Below are positions 52,156-63,992 of a stretch of DNA of 64,000 bases, in pieces; within the stretch, counting starts at the first letter, position 1, and the number at the start of each line of letters is the position of its first letter. The notes under the pieces were generated by a model. That model saw only the letters and a list, made by a program, of their open reading frames with translations. It made no database searches and had not been told where the DNA came from. This DNA comes from Roseomonas genomospecies 6 (GTDB taxonomy: Bacteria > Pseudomonadota > Alphaproteobacteria > Azospirillales > Azospirillaceae): assembly GCF_008365375.1 (NCBI RefSeq), contig NZ_QOKW01000001.1, positions 372,001 through 436,000 of the forward strand, written 5' to 3'. The position numbers were made by a program, and so were the translations under genes.

Positions 52156-53169
52156 TCACGCCGTGGGAAATTCTTCCGTCAAACGATCAACAATATTGGC
52201 TATGCCGAACCGGATAGGGTCCGTGGCCGGAAGGCCGTAGGCCTTCGCCGCCGCGTCCAGGCAGGCCTGGGCCTCGTCCTCGCCATAGGCCTTGGTGTTG
52301 ATGGCGATGCCGACCGGGCGGATGCCGGGGTTGGTCAGTTGGCCGCAGCGGACCGTCAGGTCGATCACCTCCTGGATCGACGGCAGCGGGTGCTGCACGC
52401 CGCGCATGGTGGTCCGCGTCGGCTCGTGGCATACGACGAAGGCGTCGGGCTGGGCGCCGTGCAGCAGCCCCAGCGACACGCCCGCGAAGGACGGGTGGTA
52501 GAGCGAGCCCTGCCCTTCGATCAGGTCCCAGTGGGCCGGGTCCGCCGCCGGGGCGATCCATTCCACGGCACCCGAGATGAAGTCCGCCACCACGGCGTCG
52601 ATGGCGACCCCGCGCCCGGAGATGAAGACGCCGGTCTGGCCGGTGGCGCGGAAATCCGCGTCCATGCCCCGCGCCCGCATCTCCTTCTCCAGAGCCAGCG
52701 CGGTGTACTTCTTGCCGACGGAGCAGTCGGTGCCGACGGTCAGCAGCCGCAGGCCCGGACGTTTGGTCCCCTTGCCGGTGGCGAAGCGCTGGTCGGAATG
52801 GCGCACGTTGAAGAGCCGGCGGCCATGGCGCGCGGCGGCCTCCGCGATGGCGGGAACGCTCTCCAGCCGGGTGTGCAGGCCGCTGGCCACGTCCATGCCG
52901 GCCTCGATGGCCTGGACGATGGCGCTGGTCCAGTGTTCCGGCAGGACGCCTCCGGCGTTCACCACGCCGACCACCAGCGTGCGGGCGCCATGGCCCGCGG
53001 CTTCCGCGATGGTCATGTCGGGAATGCCGAGGTCGGCCTTGCAGCCCTCCAGCCGGATCTGGCCCAGGCACCACTCGGGCCGCCAGTCGACGATGCCCTG
53101 CGCCGTCTTGGCGCCGAGCTGGTCCTGCACGTCGCCGAGGAACATCAGATAGGGATGGGGAATGTCCAT
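52156..53169 (-). CDS. dgcN: DUF1611 family protein, DgcN-like
   Basis: A 337-residue protein with a P-loop-like VGTDCSVGKKYTALAL segment (145-160) and the DUF1611 landmarks RLFNVRHSDQRFATGKGTKR, ADFRATGQTGVFISG and LIEGQGSLYHPSFAGVSLGLL. In the family, DgcN modifies D-glutamate, normally beside dgcA. Here it is the last gene of an operon with a TAXI-TRAP transporter, which points to uptake and use of an amino acid or peptide-derived acid. Family call is good; substrate is inferred. Confidence 0.8.
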   Translation of the reverse strand: MDIPHPYLMFLGDVQDQLGAKTAQGIVDWRPEWCLGQIRLEGCKADLGIPDMTIAEAAGHGARTLVVGVVNAGGVLPEHWTSAIVQAIEAGMDVASGLHTRLESVPAIAEAAARHGRRLFNVRHSDQRFATGKGTKRPGLRLLTVGTDCSVGKKYTALALEKEMRARGMDADFRATGQTGVFISGRGVAIDAVVADFISGAVEWIAPAADPAHWDLIEGQGSLYHPSFAGVSLGLLHGAQPDAFVVCHEPTRTTMRGVQHPLPSIQEVIDLTVRCGQLTNPGIRPVGIAINTKAYGEDEAQACLDAAAKAYGLPATDPIRFGIANIVDRLTEEFPTA

Positions 53170-53202
53170 GAACGGGTCCTCTCGAAAAGACCGGTTGGTG
53201 CC

Positions 53203-53236
53203 GTCAGGCGGTTTCGGGCGTCAGGCGGTTTCAGGC
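53203..53236. repeat. 17-bp tandem duplication across a stop codon
   Basis: Copies 53203-53219 and 53220-53236 differ at one base. The second contains the end codons and TGA of the TRAP permease gene, so the segment coding the last residues has been duplicated just downstream of the gene. Confidence 0.7.
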
Positions 53237-55296
53237 GATAGGCGGCGGGCCGTCATCTGGCGCAGCAGGACGGGCACGATCAGCGCCAGCCCCAGCAGCG
53301 ACGAATACAGCTCCGGCGCGACCAGAAGGACGGCGGCCAGCCCCAGCAGCACCCGTTCCCAGGTCCGCATGTGGGTCAGCAGCCAGCCGGTCAGGGTCGC
53401 GCCCAGGCAGACGATGCCGACGATGCAGCCGAAAAAGGCGATGAGGAAGTCGGGCCACGTGAAGCCCGGCGCCACCAGCAGCAGCGACGGCGAGAAGACG
53501 AAGACGAACGGCACCAGCGCCTTCGCCAGACCCAGCCGGAAGGCCGTGTTGCCGGTCTTGAACGGGTCCGCCCCCGCCATGCCCGCCGCCGCGTAGGCGG
53601 CCAGCGCCACCGGTGGCGTGATGTCGGCCAGCACCCCGTAATAGAAGACGAAGAAATGCGCCACGATCGGCGCCACGCCCAGCAGGCCCAGCGCCGGGGC
53701 GGCGATGGTCGCCATGATGATGTAGTTGGCCGTGGTCGGGATGCCGCAACCCATCAGGATGCAGACGATACCGGTCATGATGAGGGTGAACAGCAGCGTC
53801 AGCCCCTTCACGTCGGCCAGCCAGGACGGCAGGACGGCGCCGAGCGTCCCCGCTATTTCCCCGGCGGTGGAGGTGACGATGTAGGAGATCTTGAAGCCGA
53901 CGCCGGTCAGGGTGACCACGCCCACGATGATGCCCACCGTCGCCGCGGCGGCGCCGACCGCCAGCGCGTATTTGGCGCCGTCGCGCAGCCCGTCCAGAAC
54001 CTCCCGGATGGTCATGCGCTTGCGCGGGTTCAGCAGGCCGACCGCGATGCACAGCGTGATGCCCCAGAAGGCCGCCAGATAAGGCGTGTAGCCGGCGATC
54101 AGGATGCCGATCAGCACGATCAGCGGGATCACCGTCGGCCAGTCGCGGCGGAAGGCCTCCTTCAGGTCCGGCATCTCGTCCGGACGCAGGCCGCGCAGGC
54201 CGTTGCGCTTGGCCTCGAAATGCACCTGCACCAGCACGCCGAAGAAATGCATGAAGGCTGGAACGATGGCCGCCAGGATGATGGTCGTGTAGGGCAGGCC
54301 CAGGAACTCGATCATCAGGAAGGCCGCGGCGCCCATGATCGGCGGGGTGATCTGCCCGCCGGTGGAGGCCGTGGATTCCACCGCGGCGGCGAAATGCGGC
54401 TTGTAGCCCAGCCGCTTCATCGCCGGGATGGTCAGCGAGCCCACCGTGACCGTGTTGGCGACCGAGGAGCCGGAGATCATGCCGAACAGCGCCGACCCGA
54501 AGATGGCGACCTTCGCGGGACCGCCCGCGTAGCGCCCGGCCACCCAGGCCGCGCAGTCGAGGAAGAGCTGCCCCAGCCCGATGCGCGTGGCGAAGACGCC
54601 GAACAGCACGAAATGGAAGACGTAGGTCGCCACGACGCCCAGCGCGATGCCGTAGATGCCCTGCGTCGTCAGGTAGAGGTGATCGACGAGCTGCGACACC
54701 GAGGCGCCGGGATGCTTCAGCAGCCCCGGCATCTGCGGCCCCCAGATCGCGTAGCCCATGAAGATCGACGCGATGATCGGCAGCGGCCAGCCGACCGACC
54801 GGCGCGTCGCCTCCAGCAGAACGACGATCAGGATGCCGCCCAGGATCACGTCCGTGGTGGTCGGGTTGCCGACGCGGAAGGCCAGATCGTCCAGCGGGAT
54901 CAGCGGGACATGCATCACCGCGACGACCGCCCCGATGGCCAGTGCCCAATCCTGGAGGCCGATGCCCAGCGGGCGCAGCGGCGTGCCCGCCACAGGTTCG
55001 CCGTAGCCGCTCCTGGTGAAGGGGAAGACGAGGAAGACGAGGCCCAGCACGAAGGCCAGATGGATGCCCCGGTGCTCCATCTCTCCCAGAAGGCCGAATC
55101 CCGCGGTGTAGTAGTGGAACAGCGACAGCACGATCAGCAGGCCGCCGACCAGTTGCCCCGCCAGCGGCGACAGTGGGCGGAAGCGGATCTCGGAGTCGAA
55201 CTTCTCCTCCAGTTCCCGCGCCTTGGCCTCGTCGAGTTCCATGGACGCGGGGTCCAGCCGGGGATCGGGCGGCGGATCGCGATGGATTTCGGTCAT
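53221..55296 (-). CDS. TRAP transporter fused permease (TAXI type)
   Basis: A 691-residue membrane protein with a cytoplasmic acidic N-terminus and about 16 or more helices. It joins the DctQ-like small subunit (first 200 residues; HRGIHLAFVLGLVFLVFPF) to the DctM-like channel. Channel marks are FGSALFGMISGSSVANTVTVG, STASTGGQITPPIMGAAAFLM and YYGVLADITPPVALAAYAAAG. Fused permeases of this kind work with TAXI binding proteins. It lies between the TAXI gene (170-bp gap) and dgcN. Confidence 0.95.
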   Translation of the reverse strand: MTEIHRDPPPDPRLDPASMELDEAKARELEEKFDSEIRFRPLSPLAGQLVGGLLIVLSLFHYYTAGFGLLGEMEHRGIHLAFVLGLVFLVFPFTRSGYGEPVAGTPLRPLGIGLQDWALAIGAVVAVMHVPLIPLDDLAFRVGNPTTTDVILGGILIVVLLEATRRSVGWPLPIIASIFMGYAIWGPQMPGLLKHPGASVSQLVDHLYLTTQGIYGIALGVVATYVFHFVLFGVFATRIGLGQLFLDCAAWVAGRYAGGPAKVAIFGSALFGMISGSSVANTVTVGSLTIPAMKRLGYKPHFAAAVESTASTGGQITPPIMGAAAFLMIEFLGLPYTTIILAAIVPAFMHFFGVLVQVHFEAKRNGLRGLRPDEMPDLKEAFRRDWPTVIPLIVLIGILIAGYTPYLAAFWGITLCIAVGLLNPRKRMTIREVLDGLRDGAKYALAVGAAAATVGIIVGVVTLTGVGFKISYIVTSTAGEIAGTLGAVLPSWLADVKGLTLLFTLIMTGIVCILMGCGIPTTANYIIMATIAAPALGLLGVAPIVAHFFVFYYGVLADITPPVALAAYAAAGMAGADPFKTGNTAFRLGLAKALVPFVFVFSPSLLLVAPGFTWPDFLIAFFGCIVGIVCLGATLTGWLLTHMRTWERVLLGLAAVLLVAPELYSSLLGLALIVPVLLRQMTARRLSPETA

Positions 55297-55466
55297 GGAT
55301 GCTCCAGATAGAATCGGGCGGGGCCGGGGGCTTGCTTCACGTCCCCTCAAACCCGAAAACCCTCCGACCCGAGACGGGAAGGAGGGATTGACCCCACGAC
55401 GGGGGTGGGATGGGGCCGCGCCATGCCGGAACGGCCCCGCCCGGTGCATCGTGTTTCAGGGACGCC

Positions 55467-56453
55467 TTACTTCAGGACGCCCTGTTCCTTGTAGAACTTC
55501 TCCGCACCCGGATGCAGCGGGATGCCCAGGCCCGTGGTCGCGTTCTTCAGCGTGACCAGCTTGCCCTTGGCGTGGCCGGCGTCGAGCGCGGCGCGGCTCT
55601 TCTCGTTGTAGAGCGTCTTGACGATGTTGTAGACGAGGTCGTCCGGCTGCTTGGCGCTGGTCAGCCACTGGGCGTTGACGGAGATGGTCTGGGTCTCCGG
55701 CACGTCCTTGTAGGTGTTGGCCGGAACCGTGTCCTTGGCGAAGAACTGGTACTGGCCCAGCATCTTGTCGATTTCCGGCCCGGTGATCGGGACCAGCGAG
55801 ATGCCCGAGGAGGTGGCGAGTTCCGAAATGGCGCCGGTCGGGTAGCCGCCGACGAAGAAGTAGGCGTCCAGCGCGCCGTCGCGCAGGCGGTCGCCCGCCG
55901 GACCCGGCTTCAGATACTCCGCCTTCACGTCCTTCTCGGTCAGGCCGAAGGCGCCGAGGACGATGCGCGCGTCGACCAGCGTGCCCGAGCCCGGCTCGTC
56001 CAGCGACACCCGCTTGCCCTTCAGGTCGGCGACCGACTTGATGTTGGCGTCCTTGCGGGCGACCAGATGGATCGTCTCCGGATAGAGCGTGGCGATGACG
56101 CGCAGGTCCTCCACCTTGCCCTTGCCCTCGAACAGGCCGGTGCCGGTGTGGGCCCAATAGGCGACGTCCGACTGCGAGAAGCCCGACTCGGACGAGCCGC
56201 CGTTGATCGCGTTGATGTTCGCGACGGACCCGTTGGAGGCCACGGCGGTGGCGACCAGACCGGGCACGCCGCCGTTGGTGCCGGAGATGACGTTGGCGAT
56301 CAGGCCGCCGACCGGATAGTAGGTGCCGGCGGTGCCGCCCGTGCCGATGCGGAAGAAGGCCGGCGTCTGCGCCACGGCGACGGTGGCGCCGATGGCGACC
56401 GCGCCCGCGACGGCGGCGAAAGCCAGACGGCGGGTCTTGGACATGAAATTCAC
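55467..56453 (-). CDS. TAXI-family TRAP solute-binding protein
   Basis: A 328-residue periplasmic protein. Signal peptide through AVAIGATVAVAQ. TAXI marks are FRIGTGGTAGTYYPVGG at the mature N-terminus, ESGFSQSDVAYWA, LKGKRVSLDEPGSGT and the aromatic DAYFFVGGYPTGAI block. Characterised TAXI proteins bind glutamate or related acids; that fits the DgcN-like gene at the operon end. The start at GTG 56453 is preferred because GGGAGG is 5-6 bases upstream; ATG 56444 is the alternative. Confidence 0.94.
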   Translation of the reverse strand: MNFMSKTRRLAFAAVAGAVAIGATVAVAQTPAFFRIGTGGTAGTYYPVGGLIANVISGTNGGVPGLVATAVASNGSVANINAINGGSSESGFSQSDVAYWAHTGTGLFEGKGKVEDLRVIATLYPETIHLVARKDANIKSVADLKGKRVSLDEPGSGTLVDARIVLGAFGLTEKDVKAEYLKPGPAGDRLRDGALDAYFFVGGYPTGAISELATSSGISLVPITGPEIDKMLGQYQFFAKDTVPANTYKDVPETQTISVNAQWLTSAKQPDDLVYNIVKTLYNEKSRAALDAGHAKGKLVTLKNATTGLGIPLHPGAEKFYKEQGVLK

Positions 56454-56585
56454 GACAACCTCCCATTATTTCGCGTCGTAACGAAATCATGCCTTTGGGT
56501 AGGAGGCTTGTCGATACGAATGGATGACTCGTCCGGGCATACGGCCCATTCCGGGACAGGATGGGCCGTATGCGCAGGCGAGGCG

Positions 56586-57449
56586 TCAGCCTTCCAGCAG
56601 AGCCGCCGCGTGGTGGCGCAGGTGGTCGTCGATGAAGCTGGCGATGAAGAAATAGCTGTGGTCGTAGCCCGGCTGAAGCCGCAGCGTCAGCGGGTGGCCC
56701 GCCGCCTCCGCCGCCCGTTGCAGGTTTTCCGGCTTCAACTGCGTCTCAAGGAAGCTGTCGGCGTCGCCCTGGTCCACCAGGATCGGCAGCTTCTCCGTGG
56801 CGCGGCCCAGCAGGGCGCAACTGTCCCACTCCAGCCACGCCGCGTAGTCGGTGCCGAAGAAGCGCTCGAACGCCTTCTCGCCCCAGGGCACGCTGGCCGG
56901 ATTGCCGATCGGCGCGAAGGCCGACACGGCGCGGTAGCGGCCCGGATTGCGCAAAGCGCAAACGAGCGCGCCATGCCCGCCCATGGAATGGCCGGAGATG
57001 GAGCGCCGGTCCGTCACCGGCAGTTCCGCCTCCACCAGTTCCGGCAGTTCCCGCACCACATAGTCGTGCATGCGGTAGTGCTTGGCCCAGGGCTCCCGCG
57101 TCGCGTTGACGTAGAAGCCGGCGCCCAGCCCGAAGTCCCAGGCGCCGTCCGGGTCGCCGGGCACGTCGGGGCCGCGCGGGCTGGTGTCCGGCGCCACGAT
57201 GGCGATTCCGAGTTCCGCCGCCATGCGCATGGCGCCGGCCTTCTGCATGAAGTTCTCGTCCGTGCAGGTCAGGCCGGACAGCCAGTAGAGCACCGGCACC
57301 TTGCCCGATTTGGCGCCCGTTTCGGCCTGCGGCGGCAGATAGACGGCGAACACCATGTCGCAGTCCAGCACCGCGGAGCGGTGCCGGAAGCGCTTGTGCC
57401 AGCCGCCGAAACAGCGGTTCGCCGCGATCTGGGTCAGTTGCGGGTCCAT
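56586..57449 (-). CDS. fghA: S-formylglutathione hydrolase
   Basis: A 287-residue esterase-D-type hydrolase that splits S-formylglutathione to formate and glutathione. The nucleophile serine lies in [14 protein letters not shown], the [12 protein letters not shown] block is typical, and the catalytic His is in [16 protein letters not shown]. It starts 7 bp after the end of the formaldehyde dehydrogenase gene, so the two consecutive steps are one transcript. Confidence 0.96.
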   Translation of the reverse strand: MDPQLTQIAANRCFGGWHKRFRHRSAVLDCDMVFAVYLPPQAETGAKSGKVPVLYWLSGLTCTDENFMQKAGAMRMAAELGIAIVAPDTSPRGPDVPGDPDGAWDFGLGAGFYVNATREPWAKHYRMHDYVVRELPELVEAELPVTDRRSISGHSMGGHGALVCALRNPGRYRAVSAFAPIGNPASVPWGEKAFERFFGTDYAAWLEWDSCALLGRATEKLPILVDQGDADSFLETQLKPENLQRAAEAAGHPLTLRLQPGYDHSYFFIASFIDDHLRHHAAALLEG

Positions 57450-57456
57450 CCGGTCC

Positions 57457-59593
<2,137 letters not shown>

Positions 59594-59815
59594 CGCCCGG
59601 CATGGCCTGCCGGAGCGGTTCCACCGGCCGGAAGACGACGGAACAGCATCTTTAAAGTGCGCTTCACCTCTCACCCACCACTCATATGCGACCACCTGCC
59701 ACAGCCTATCCGCGATATCGGCGTGATGGCCGTCACATATTTCCACCCTGCATTGCTGCAGGCTTGGCATGTCTGAGGATGCAGACACCAAACGCTGTTC
59801 AGCAGGAGAAAAATA

Positions 59816-61441
59816 ATGGCGACTCTCTTTGGAACCTCCGGAGACGAACTTCTGGAAGGTACGTCTGGAGACGATGATATTACCGGATTCGAGGGAAACG
59901 ACACGTTGATCGGCGGGGATGGCGCCGACTATATTTATGGAAACGAAGGGGACGATCTTCTATACGTCGACGCGATGGACCATAATTTCTTTGGAGATGA
60001 CGGCTACGACACTGTCGTGGTCCTTGGGAGCGAGGGAGTCACGGCGAATATCGGCTTCGCGGGGATCGAACGTGCCTTCGGCGGTGCCGGAAACGATGCC
60101 TTGACGGCCATCTGGACCTTCGGGAGCGTCGAGATCAACGGTGGTGCCGGCAACGACACCCTCGGCGGCGGGCATGGCGACGACACGCTGCGCGGGGAGG
60201 AAGGGGACGATCACCTTCAGGGCAACAACGGCAACGACTCGCTTTCCGGCGGGGCCGGCGCCGACATTCTGCTGGGTGACGACGGCGACGACACGCTCAC
60301 CGGCGAGGCCGGTGACGACCTTCTTCAGGGCGACTCCGGAGACGACTTTCTTTTCGGTGATGACGGGGACGACACACTCCAGGGTGGCTCCGGCAACGAC
60401 ACGCTCAGCGGCGGGGCCGGCGCCGACGTTCTGCTGGGTGACGACGGCGACGACCTCTTCCATGTCAACGGCAATGAGGATTCGGTCGATGGCGGCGGCG
60501 GCTTCGACACCGTCATCTTCCAAGGGGACCACGCCATGCACGTCGACCTCGGGCTGTGGCAGGTCGAGCGTGTCTTTGGCGGTGGCGGCGATGACGTGTT
60601 CGACGCCCGCAACGCCTTTGGCGCGACCGAGATCAACGGTGGCGGCGGAAACGACTGGCTGATTGGGGGGTTCAGCGACGAAACGCTGCGCGGCGGAGCC
60701 GGAAATGACACCATCGAAAGCGGCTTTGGATCTGATTTGCTTGTTGGTGGGTCCGGCGACGACCTGCTGATTGGTTGGTTCGGCAACGAAACGATGCGCG
60801 GCGGGACCGGAAACGACACCTTCCAAGGCAGCCATGGAGCCGACCTGCTTGCCGGCGGGGCTGGCATCGACACGGTGGATTACAGCCATTCGATCTTCGG
60901 TGGCGTCACCGTCGATCTTTCCACCGGAATCGGAACCGGCAACGAAGCGGAGGGCGATCGTCTCTGCGGCATCGAGAATGTCATCGGGTCCAGCGACAGC
61001 GACGTCCTGACCGGAAACGCGGCGGCCAACAGGTTGGAAGGCCGTGGCGGCTATGACGCTCTTTACGGTGGGGACGGTGACGACACGCTCATCGGAGGGC
61101 AAGGCCACGCCATCATGTCCGGTGGCAGCGGTGCCGACACCTTCCGATTGGGCTTTTACGAGTGGGGAACGTACTCACTCGATGACTTTGAAAGCGGGGT
61201 GGATCGCATCGAACTGGAAGGTTGGACCTTCGGACTTCCAGGCGGAGCGCTGGACCCGAACATCTTCGCATTGGACATGGCGACCGACGCGGATGACCGC
61301 ATCATCTTTGACCCGATGCGTGCCTCTCTGTCCTACGACGCCGATGGCAACGGCTCCGGCGCGGCCGTCCTGATCGCCTTCGTTAACAACGGAGCACCGC
61401 TGTCCGCCTCGGACTTCGTGGTCGTGCCCTACGGATCGTAG
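59816..61441 (+). CDS. RTX-type calcium-binding repeat protein
   Basis: A 541-residue acidic protein made largely of GGxGxDxxx nonapeptides (for example GGAGNDTL, GGSGNDTL, GGDGDDTL), which fold into Ca2+-loaded parallel beta rolls outside the cell. It has no N-terminal signal, as expected for type I secretion; the C-terminal 80 residues lack glycine repeats and probably hold the secretion signal. Modules at about 38-128 and 206-293 are homologous (GIERAFGG...EINGG; QVERVFGG...EINGG). No enzymatic domain is seen, and no type I secretion genes lie in the window. GGAG precedes ATG 59816. Confidence 0.9.
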   Translation: MATLFGTSGDELLEGTSGDDDITGFEGNDTLIGGDGADYIYGNEGDDLLYVDAMDHNFFGDDGYDTVVVLGSEGVTANIGFAGIERAFGGAGNDALTAIWTFGSVEINGGAGNDTLGGGHGDDTLRGEEGDDHLQGNNGNDSLSGGAGADILLGDDGDDTLTGEAGDDLLQGDSGDDFLFGDDGDDTLQGGSGNDTLSGGAGADVLLGDDGDDLFHVNGNEDSVDGGGGFDTVIFQGDHAMHVDLGLWQVERVFGGGGDDVFDARNAFGATEINGGGGNDWLIGGFSDETLRGGAGNDTIESGFGSDLLVGGSGDDLLIGWFGNETMRGGTGNDTFQGSHGADLLAGGAGIDTVDYSHSIFGGVTVDLSTGIGTGNEAEGDRLCGIENVIGSSDSDVLTGNAAANRLEGRGGYDALYGGDGDDTLIGGQGHAIMSGGSGADTFRLGFYEWGTYSLDDFESGVDRIELEGWTFGLPGGALDPNIFALDMATDADDRIIFDPMRASLSYDADGNGSGAAVLIAFVNNGAPLSASDFVVVPYGS

Positions 61442-61459
61442 CGTTTCCGGCATCTGAAG

Positions 61460-61498
61460 CCGGTGGGCCGTCCGTTCGATGGCCCACCGGTTCCTTAT
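61460..61498. terminator. terminator between RTX gene and yeeE-type gene
   Basis: CCGGTGGGCC pairs perfectly with GGCCCACCGG around an 11-base loop, followed by TTCCTTAT. It lies between two convergent genes and likely ends the RTX transcript, possibly both. Confidence 0.75.
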
Positions 61499-61509
61499 CC
61501 ACGACCCAC

Positions 61510-62745
61510 TCAGCAGGCGGTTTGACGCGGCGTGCGCTCGACCTCCAGGCCGAAGAACGGGCGCAAGGCGGTGCCCAGGCAATTGCCGGCCAGAGCCGCG
61601 ACGATCCACACCCAGCCGTGCAGGCTGCCCGACGCGATGCCGCTGAAATAGGCGCCGATGTTGCAGCCATAGGCGAGGCGCGACCCATAGCCGAGTAGCA
61701 GCCCGCCGACCACCGCCGCCACCAGCGACCGCAACGGCAGCTTCCGCACCGGGGCGAACTTGCCAGCCAGCCCGGCGGCCAGCAGCGCGCCCAGGATGAT
61801 GCCGAAATCCATGACCGAGGTGACGTCGGCCAGCACGCTGTCCTGCAACGCCTTGGCCTGGGCCGGCGCCTGCCAGAAGGGCCAGGAGGCGACGTCCACG
61901 CCCAGCGCGGCCAACCCCTTGCTGCCCCACAGCGCGAAGGCCGAGGTGATGCCCCACGGGCGCCCGGCCAGCGCCAGCGTCGCGAAGTTAAGAACAGCCA
62001 GAGCGACCGCTCCCCAGACCAGCGGCCAGGGACCACGCAGGAAGCGACGCAGCCCTTCGGTCTTCGCCGGGGCGCCCTCGATCAGGCGGCCGTGGCGCCG
62101 CTTCTCCAGCGCGAGGGTGCCGGCATAGACGGCGGCGAAAATGGCGAGGTTGACGGCCAGAGCCACCGGCCAGCCCCAGGCCGCGACCACCGATACCGGA
62201 GCGGCGGTCCATTGCGCCTGCCACCAGGGCAGGTGATAGGCACCCAGCACCGAGCCGACGATGAAGAAGGCCAGCGTGACCACCATGCGCGTGCTGCCGC
62301 CGCCCACCGTGAACAGCGTGCCCGAGGCGCAGCCGCCGCCCAACTGCATGCCGATGCCGAACAGGAAGGCGCCGGCCACCACCGACAGGCCGACCGGCGA
62401 CACCAGCCCCTTCACCGGCGCGCCGAACAGCGTCCCGGCGGCCAGCACTGGGAAGAACAGCGCGCAGGCCACGGCCAGCATGACCATCTGCGCCCGCAGC
62501 CCCGCCCCGCGCCGGTCCGCGATGAAGACGCGGAAGGCGGAGGTGAAGCCGAACAGCGCGTGGTACAGCACGATGCCCATGGCACCGCCCACCAGATAGA
62601 GCGCCGCCTGCCGCCCCGACACGGCGTCGCCGATCCACAGCCCGCCGCCCACCAGGGCGAGCAGCGCCACGGCGACAACCCGCCAGTCGATTCCCGGCAG
62701 AAGCGTGGCCGAACCCGCCGCCCGGCCCAGAGTCGTGTCCGTCAT
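61510..62745 (-). CDS. YeeE/YedE family (thiosulfate/sulfur) transporter
   Basis: A 411-residue membrane protein with about ten helices in two homologous halves. The conserved cysteine motifs are GGGCASGTLFTVGGGSTRM in the first half and YGCNIGAYFSGIASGSLHGW in the second. Those cysteines relay thiosulfate in characterised YeeE. It also ends with a terminal Cys (QTAC). The upstream strand has an AT-rich stretch (TATATAACACTG) that may be the promoter. No TusA-like partner gene is adjacent. Confidence 0.93.
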   Translation of the reverse strand: MTDTTLGRAAGSATLLPGIDWRVVAVALLALVGGGLWIGDAVSGRQAALYLVGGAMGIVLYHALFGFTSAFRVFIADRRGAGLRAQMVMLAVACALFFPVLAAGTLFGAPVKGLVSPVGLSVVAGAFLFGIGMQLGGGCASGTLFTVGGGSTRMVVTLAFFIVGSVLGAYHLPWWQAQWTAAPVSVVAAWGWPVALAVNLAIFAAVYAGTLALEKRRHGRLIEGAPAKTEGLRRFLRGPWPLVWGAVALAVLNFATLALAGRPWGITSAFALWGSKGLAALGVDVASWPFWQAPAQAKALQDSVLADVTSVMDFGIILGALLAAGLAGKFAPVRKLPLRSLVAAVVGGLLLGYGSRLAYGCNIGAYFSGIASGSLHGWVWIVAALAGNCLGTALRPFFGLEVERTPRQTAC

Positions 62746-62882
62746 CCCGGCACTCCAATTAACGGAAAAACAGTGTTATATAGGATAATTCCCATCGGAT
62801 GAGATGAGATAACGATCGGCGTTCTACAGGAAACCCCGATTCGCGCATCCCTGCCTTGCGTGCGGCGATGTAGATCCGGACC

Positions 62883-63992
62883 TCAGTTGTCCAGACCCTC
62901 CAGGCTTGCCGGGGCGAAAGCGGCCCGCCAGCCCTCGCTGTGCCGGATGTCGCCGAAGGCGGGCAACACCAGTTCAGCGCCCGTGGCGGCCACCAGCGCC
63001 GTCAATTGGCGCAGCGTCGGGTGGACGTTCCAGCGCCGGTACCGCGCGCGGCCCGCATCGACCAGCGTCCGTGACGGCGTGCCGTCGGCGAGATAGCCGG
63101 TAAAGACGATTTCCGGCCCGCCCGGCCCGGCCCAACGCTCCACCAGCTCGGCGGCGGTGCCGCTGGTGGCGTTGGGGCCGGCGGCGAAGGTCACGTCGCG
63201 CGGGTCGCCCGGTTCCTTGGCGCGGTCGAGCAGCCGGCGCAGCCGTTCCTCCGCGCCGGGAAGCAGGGCGGTGTCGGCCTCCTCCAGCAGAAGGGCGATG
63301 GCGGCGCGGTGGGCCTCGTCGATGGCCGGGACGATTCCGTGATCCATCGCCCACAGCGCCATTTCCGGCCCGCGCCCGTCCGCCGCCACCGGGAACAGCG
63401 CGCCGCCTGCATGGAGGAAGGGCTCCAGCGCGCCCAGCCGCTCCGCCTGCGGGGTGTCGTCCAGCCCGTAGGAGGCGTCCAGGATCACGCGCCTCGCGGG
63501 CGGCGGCGGATCGAAGGGGAACAGGGCCGATTCGTCGGAATGGTCGCCCATATAGAGCAGCCCGCCATCCTCCGTTCCCAGGTGAATCCACACGCCGCCC
63601 GGCGCGTGGCCGGACCGCCCGGTGGTCACCGGCACGCCCTGGATCTCCACCGTTCCGCGGACCGGCAGCGGATGCGCCGCCACCGTCGGCGGCAGGAAGC
63701 GGGCGGCCAGCGGCGTGGCGTAGACCGGCGGGCTGCCGACCCGGTGGCGCAGGCGCAGGGCGCCGGCATGGTCGCCGTGGCTGTGGGTGATCAGGATGGC
63801 GTCCACCCGTCCGGCGGCGTCCAGGTGCGGCAGGCGCCCGGCGTCCGGCCCTTCGCCCAGGTCAAGCAGCAGCCGCGCCCCGCCGACCATCGCCAGGAAG
63901 CAGGCCGGTCCCTTGTCGCCCATCCCCGACAGGGCGCGCAGCCGGACCTTGCGTCCGCGCCCCACCGTAGCCCCCGCCGTAGCCCCCGTCAT
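62883..63992 (-). CDS. MBL-fold metallo-hydrolase
   Basis: A 369-residue metallo-beta-lactamase-fold protein with the metal motif THSHGDHAG (His70, His72, Asp74, His75). Later ligand positions are in GRSGHAPGG and YMGDHSDES. The long C-terminal half resembles RNase J/CPSF-like or exonuclease-type MBL proteins without a clear nuclease signature, so the reaction is not assigned. The ATG at 63992 is only 8 bp from the edge and an earlier start outside the window cannot be excluded. A 12-bp duplication encodes the GATAGAT start. Confidence 0.82.
   Translation of the reverse strand: MTGATAGATVGRGRKVRLRALSGMGDKGPACFLAMVGGARLLLDLGEGPDAGRLPHLDAAGRVDAILITHSHGDHAGALRLRHRVGSPPVYATPLAARFLPPTVAAHPLPVRGTVEIQGVPVTTGRSGHAPGGVWIHLGTEDGGLLYMGDHSDESALFPFDPPPPARRVILDASYGLDDTPQAERLGALEPFLHAGGALFPVAADGRGPEMALWAMDHGIVPAIDEAHRAAIALLLEEADTALLPGAEERLRRLLDRAKEPGDPRDVTFAAGPNATSGTAAELVERWAGPGGPEIVFTGYLADGTPSRTLVDAGRARYRRWNVHPTLRQLTALVAATGAELVLPAFGDIRHSEGWRAAFAPASLEGLDN

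Noticed and set aside
59816-61441. RTX toxin (haemolysin)
   Set aside because: There is no hydrophobic pore-forming domain, acylation site, activating acyltransferase gene or secretion operon; only calcium-binding repeats are present.
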